Source of the DNA: Methylococcaceae bacterium UBA6146
GTDB lineage: Bacteria; Pseudomonadota; Gammaproteobacteria; Methylococcales; Methylomonadaceae
DNA: 64,000 nucleotides
Direction of reading: 5' to 3'
Assembly (NCBI GenBank): GCA_002422395.1
Contig: DIUY01000011.1
Coordinates: 272,132-336,131 of the forward strand
The notes beneath the pieces are model-generated. The model ran no database searches and was not told the DNA's origin. It was given only the letters and a program-made list of their open reading frames with translations. Of the stretch, positions 60,877 to 64,000 are shown one piece after another (position 1 is the stretch's first letter; every line of letters begins with the position of its first letter). Made by a program: the position numbers and the translations under genes.

Positions 60877-60891
60877 GCAAAACGCTTGCCA
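60877..60891 (-). promoter_or_regulatory. Sigma-54 promoter of nifV operon
   Basis: TGGCAAGCGTTTTGC on the minus strand, full -24/-12 match. Expected start near 60865, about 29 bases before the nifV ATG. Confidence 0.88.
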
Positions 60892-60974
60892 ACTTCTTAG
60901 GCTAAGGAAATGGTGGGATGTGTGGGATGTTTGACGTGATAACGACAAAACAATGCGGCGGTGGGAAGGGGGAT

Positions 60975-60990
60975 TGTCGGAAACCTGACA
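60975..60990. promoter_or_regulatory. NifA upstream activator site of nifV
   Basis: Perfect TGT-N10-ACA (TGTCGGAAACCTGACA). Centre about 91 bp above the -24 element, the usual distance range. Confidence 0.85.
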
Positions 60991-61169
60991 AAAATGTTGT
61001 TGGGGGAGAAAAGGCCTAAATGGAGTGGGGTATGCCGTTACTTACAAGCCTTCTCCCCCAACAACGGAAAATGCCGACGGTCTGAATCGGTTATAATTCT
61101 AAAATTTGGACACCCCCTCCTTGCCACTGTTTTAACTTGGCCACAATCACTTCTATCGACGCCGTATAA

Positions 61170-61997
61170 ATGATTGATACAGAAAGACTATTAAAAGAAG
61201 CTTACCCGAACTTCAAGCTGCTTAGCGAAAATAAACTAATTTTAGAAACCTTAAAAAGGCTACTGCACGAAGACGATTGCAATAATGTGATCCGTAAGCA
61301 CCAGCATTTGGATGGCTATGCTTTTCTTGACAAACTGCTTCATGATTTGAACTTCAGCTACGAAATAACTGCCGGCTTGCCCGAAAACATCCCTTCTGTT
61401 GGTCGGCTGCTGGTTATCGCCAATCATCCGATAGGTACGCTGGATGGCTTGGCGCTGGTACAGCTGGTACGCGCAATCCGTCCTGATGTGCGCATTGTGG
61501 CGAACCGCTTGCTTCTGAATGTGGAACCCTTGCAAGCTGTATTTCTGCCTGTTGAGGTGTTGTCGGACAAGAAAAACCTGAAAGACAGTTATAGGGCGAT
61601 GTTGGAGGCCTTAAAAAACGAAGAAGCCCTTATTATTTTTCCGGCTGGCGAAGTTTCCCGGATAACGCCCATAGGCGTCCGTGACGGCGAATGGCAAACT
61701 GGCTTCATCAAGCTGGCGAAAAAAAACCGCTGCACTATTTTGCCCATCCACATAAAAGCCAAGAACTCGGTGTTGTTCTACACCCTGTCAATGCTGTACA
61801 AACCGCTTGCCACGATGCTGTTGTTTAAGGAAATGTTCAACAAAAACAACCAAAAAATCGAATTTAAAATAGGTTCACCCATCCCCTACACCACAATTGC
61901 TGATAGCGCAGAAACCCACAAACAGCTAAGCCAACGCATTCGCCAACATGTTTTGGATTTAGGCAAAAAAACGGGGAGGGCATTGTTGTTTAATTGA
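61170..61997 (+). CDS. Lysophospholipid-type acyltransferase
   Basis: 275 residues. PlsC-like motif in NHPIGTLDGLAL (H-x5-D form), later FPAGEVSRI (the glycerol-phosphate pocket motif). No signal peptide; one possible membrane-contact helix (FYTLSMLYKPLATMLLF). Acyl acceptor unknown; similar proteins act on ornithine lipids or lysophospholipids. Single gene at the edge of the nif island. Confidence 0.8.
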   Translation: MIDTERLLKEAYPNFKLLSENKLILETLKRLLHEDDCNNVIRKHQHLDGYAFLDKLLHDLNFSYEITAGLPENIPSVGRLLVIANHPIGTLDGLALVQLVRAIRPDVRIVANRLLLNVEPLQAVFLPVEVLSDKKNLKDSYRAMLEALKNEEALIIFPAGEVSRITPIGVRDGEWQTGFIKLAKKNRCTILPIHIKAKNSVLFYTLSMLYKPLATMLLFKEMFNKNNQKIEFKIGSPIPYTTIADSAETHKQLSQRIRQHVLDLGKKTGRALLFN

Positions 61998-62285
61998 GGT
62001 TTGAGGTCTATTTTTTAGCTATTGAAAAACTGAAAACCAACACGGCAGTCGCGGACTTGTCTTCATTATTCATTTCAAAGTTGAACATCGCATATTATTG
62101 CAAAAACTTACTTTTTTCTTGGCTGTAAAACCGCTTGCAGTCTGTTCATGGGGTGGCGCGTCAACAACAGTGTTTCGGGTGTTGTCAGTTAATCTGTGCC
62201 ACAAGTGCTTTTTGCCAGTTAAGGTATAAATCTGAATGCCTAAGCTGACGGTAGGCGGCAACTAAAATTACTGGCTAATTTAAGT

Positions 62286-62723
62286 TCATATATCGTCTAT
62301 CCCCGATATTCCGGTAATTGTCCAGTTGTCAAGGTTCTCAATCCCTTCCTGATCGTCGCCGTTTTTGTAAGTGATCCGGCAAGCATATCTTTTAGTCATG
62401 GTGCTTGATTTGTCATCCGTTATATCAATTTCGGCATTGATTACATATTGATAGTTGCCAAGGCTCCATGAGTTTAAAGGTTTGCTTGAAAATACAATTG
62501 ATGTGTTCGGTTTAAGTTTGGCTTTTATGTATTTATTGCAGTTTGCAAAGGCGATATCCGTCATGTGGGTCGATATGGGGAGCTGGCTTGCTTGATCTTT
62601 GCTGTCAACAAGAAAAAAATCAGATTTAATCACCTCGTAAACCAGAGGCATAATAATTTTTTGCTGGGTCAAAAGCAGGGCTGCTAATAAGACAATGAAT
62701 ATTAATGTGGGATATTTTTTCAT
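62286..62723 (-). CDS. Hypothetical membrane-anchored protein
   Basis: 145 residues with an N-terminal membrane segment or signal (YPTLIFIVLLAALLLTQ) and a small periplasmic domain. Two cysteines (FANCNKYIK and RYACRITYK) could form a disulfide. Beta-rich C-terminal half. No function assigned. Confidence 0.5.
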   Translation of the reverse strand: MKKYPTLIFIVLLAALLLTQQKIIMPLVYEVIKSDFFLVDSKDQASQLPISTHMTDIAFANCNKYIKAKLKPNTSIVFSSKPLNSWSLGNYQYVINAEIDITDDKSSTMTKRYACRITYKNGDDQEGIENLDNWTITGISGIDDI

Positions 62724-62872
62724 ATTTTTAATAAATTTAAGGAATGTTTGCTTGAATGGCTAGTTGATTTATAAGGTGATATTAACAGACAGCAAAGCGC
62801 TAAGAATAGGTAAATTTTATGCCTGTTGGAAGGGCTGGTGAAGATTAAGTGAATAGGCTAAAAGTTTTTGAC

Positions 62873-62900
62873 TTGACAAGGAAGGCTGAACTGGTAGACT
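62873..62900 (+). promoter_or_regulatory. Sigma-70-type promoter of pmoC
   Basis: TTGACA (62873-62878), 16-bp spacer and TAGACT (62895-62900). The implied leader is about 120 nt and contains a small hairpin caccaa / ttggtg (62908-62925). The 62724-63030 gap holds nothing else I recognise. Confidence 0.8.
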
Positions 62901-63030
62901 GAACATTCACCAAATAGACTTGGTGTCTTTCTTGAGTTCCTTGGTTTAACAAGGGCAGATTGGGAAAAAGGAATTGTTACTATCGACTCCTAGTAACAAG
63001 CTAGGATTTAATCATTTTTAGGAGATAGAA

Positions 63031-63783
63031 ATGGCAGCTACAACTGAATCAGTGAAAACTGATGCTGCGGAAGCACCGCTGTTAAATAAAAGAAATATGT
63101 TCCTAGGCGCGGCACTTTACATAGTGTTCTATGGCTGGGTTCGTTGGTATGAAGGTGTTTATGGCTGGTCAGCTGGTCTTGATTCTTTCGCACCTGAATT
63201 CGAAACATACTGGATGAATTTCCTTTATATCGAATTTATTTTAGAAGTTTCAACTGCAGGTATCCTGTGGGGTTATATCTGGAAAACTCGTGACCGTAAG
63301 GTTATGTCAATCACTCCAAGAGAAGAGTTGAGAAGACATTTTACACATTGGGTATGGCTGGTGATGTATGCAATCGCTATTTATTATGGCGCTAGCTATT
63401 TTACTGAGCAAGATGGAACATGGCATCAAACTATCGTTCGTGATACTGACTTCACTCCAAGTCACATCATTGAATTCTACTTGAGCTATCCAATTTATAT
63501 CATTACTGGTGTTGCATCTTTCTTGTATGCTAAAACCAGACTGCCTACTTACCAACAAGGTTTGTCTTTGCAGTATATGGTATCGGTAATTGGTCCTTTC
63601 ATGATCTTGCCAAATGTTGGCTTGAACGAATGGGGTCACACTTTCTGGTTCATGGAAGAATTGTTCGTTGCTCCTTTACACTACGGCTTCGTATTCTTCG
63701 GATGGGCAGCTTTGGGTGTATTAGGTGTTGTAAACACAGAAGTTGGAGCTATCTCTAAGCTTCTGAAAAAAGACTTGGCTTAA
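63031..63783 (+). CDS. pmoC: Particulate methane monooxygenase subunit C
   Basis: 250 residues; strong ribosome site AGGAGATAG before the ATG. Typical PmoC: NMFLGAALYIVFYGWVRWYEGVYGW start, the membrane segment with D-x3-H (RDTDFTPSHIIEFYLSYP) that supplies CuC/CuD site ligands, and NEWGHTFWFMEELF. Part of the copper membrane enzyme that oxidises methane to methanol. Also expected to act on ammonia slowly. Confidence 0.97.
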   Translation: MAATTESVKTDAAEAPLLNKRNMFLGAALYIVFYGWVRWYEGVYGWSAGLDSFAPEFETYWMNFLYIEFILEVSTAGILWGYIWKTRDRKVMSITPREELRRHFTHWVWLVMYAIAIYYGASYFTEQDGTWHQTIVRDTDFTPSHIIEFYLSYPIYIITGVASFLYAKTRLPTYQQGLSLQYMVSVIGPFMILPNVGLNEWGHTFWFMEELFVAPLHYGFVFFGWAALGVLGVVNTEVGAISKLLKKDLA

Positions 63784-63802
63784 TCCGGTCTTGGCTGTAA
63801 TA

Positions 63803-63862
63803 ACTATCTCCTTTGCTGTTTCGTAACTTCTTTGGAGCGAAACAGCAGAATAGGAAGATAGT
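63803..63862 (+). other. pmoC-pmoA intercistronic hairpin
   Basis: Two nested stems: actatct / agatagt (63803-63809, 63856-63862) and tgctgtttcg / cgaaacagca (63814-63823, 63838-63847). No T tract follows, so it is more likely an RNA stability or processing element than a terminator. Confidence 0.75.
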
Positions 63863-63903
63863 ATATTAAATAAAAATAATTTAAATCCTTTAGGAGGTAA
63901 GCT

Positions 63904-64000
63904 AATGAGCGCATCTCAATCAGCTGTACGTTCACGCGCTGAAGCAGTAAAAGTTTCTCGCACGTTCGATTGGCTAATTCTGTTTACATTGTTCTTCGTT
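63904..64000 (+). CDS. pmoA: Particulate methane monooxygenase subunit A (5' end only)
   Basis: ATG at 63904 after AGGAGG; the frame runs off the window. The first residues (MSASQSAVRSRAEAVKVSRT, then FDWLILFTLFFV) match the conserved PmoA N-terminus. Confirms pmoCA order on the plus strand. Confidence 0.95.

Noticed and set aside
62070..62261. 63-codon minus-strand frame
   Set aside because: No ribosome site or similarity.
1..64000. CRISPR array, rRNA genes or intact insertion sequence
   Set aside because: No regularly spaced direct repeats, no rRNA motifs and no transposase frame were seen.

Overview
The window is a chromosomal segment of a nitrogen-fixing gammaproteobacterial (type I) methanotroph, family Methylococcaceae/Methylomonadaceae in the broad sense. 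The right edge carries pmoC and the start of pmoA (particulate methane monooxygenase). Most of positions 34,000-61,000 is a nitrogen-fixation island whose gene order resembles Azotobacter. I cannot name the genus from sequence alone.

Layout. 1-5,800: a beta-propeller (SBBP) protein, a secreted-looking methyltransferase, dsbB and a sulfotransferase. 6,080-10,760: a decayed integrated element beside tRNA-Ser(GGA). It holds an integrase remnant, a type ISP-like restriction helicase broken in two, and between the halves an apparently intact AT-rich type II restriction-modification pair (TdeIII-like endonuclease plus C5 methyltransferase). 10,840-16,650: uup, a three- or four-gene operon with a GHKL ATPase and a STAS-like protein, and prfC. 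16,900-21,230: a UshA-like nucleotidase and acs. 21,290-32,080: the conventional lipid-synthesis block read on the minus strand, yceD-rpmF-plsX-fabH-fabD-fabG-acpP-fabF-pabC-mltG-tmk-holB-pilZ-tatD. 32,330-61,000: nif genes and their companions. 61,170-64,000: an acyltransferase, a small membrane-anchored protein, pmoC and pmoA.

The nif region has four minus-strand blocks and one plus-strand block. Block 1 is nifE alone. Block 2 is nifN-nifX-DUF269-DUF683-fdxB-2Fe2S ferredoxin-TPR protein and two unknown genes. Block 3 is nifB-fdxN-nifO-fprA-two 2Fe2S ferredoxins-nifQ. Block 4 is nifV-orf53-nifP-TPR protein-36-residue membrane peptide-nifW-nifZ-nifM-clpX-grx/bolA-nifF-Rieske-rseC-two small genes. 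The plus-strand block is rhodanese-ankyrin-nafY-like. I read sigma-54 (-24/-12) sites with correct GG-N10-GC spacing before nifE, nifN, nifB, nifV and the rhodanese gene. Four of these have a perfect NifA-type TGT-N10-ACA site upstream. nifHDK, nifUS and nifLA are not in the window. Together these genes cover FeMo-cofactor synthesis (NifB, E, N, X, V, Q, NafY), maturation (NifM, W, Z, ClpX), electron supply (NifF, ferredoxins) and probable oxygen protection (FprA).

Most unusual items: a single reading frame joining a HupE/UreJ metal permease to a TonB-dependent outer-membrane receptor, with an apparent signal-peptidase site at the join; a candidate sigma-54-driven small RNA ending in a strong terminator between nifE and the rhodanese gene; nifE and nifN separated by 1.3 kb, with nifN having its own NifA/sigma-54 promoter; an unlisted 36-residue membrane peptide upstream of the TPR gene; and the nested restriction module.
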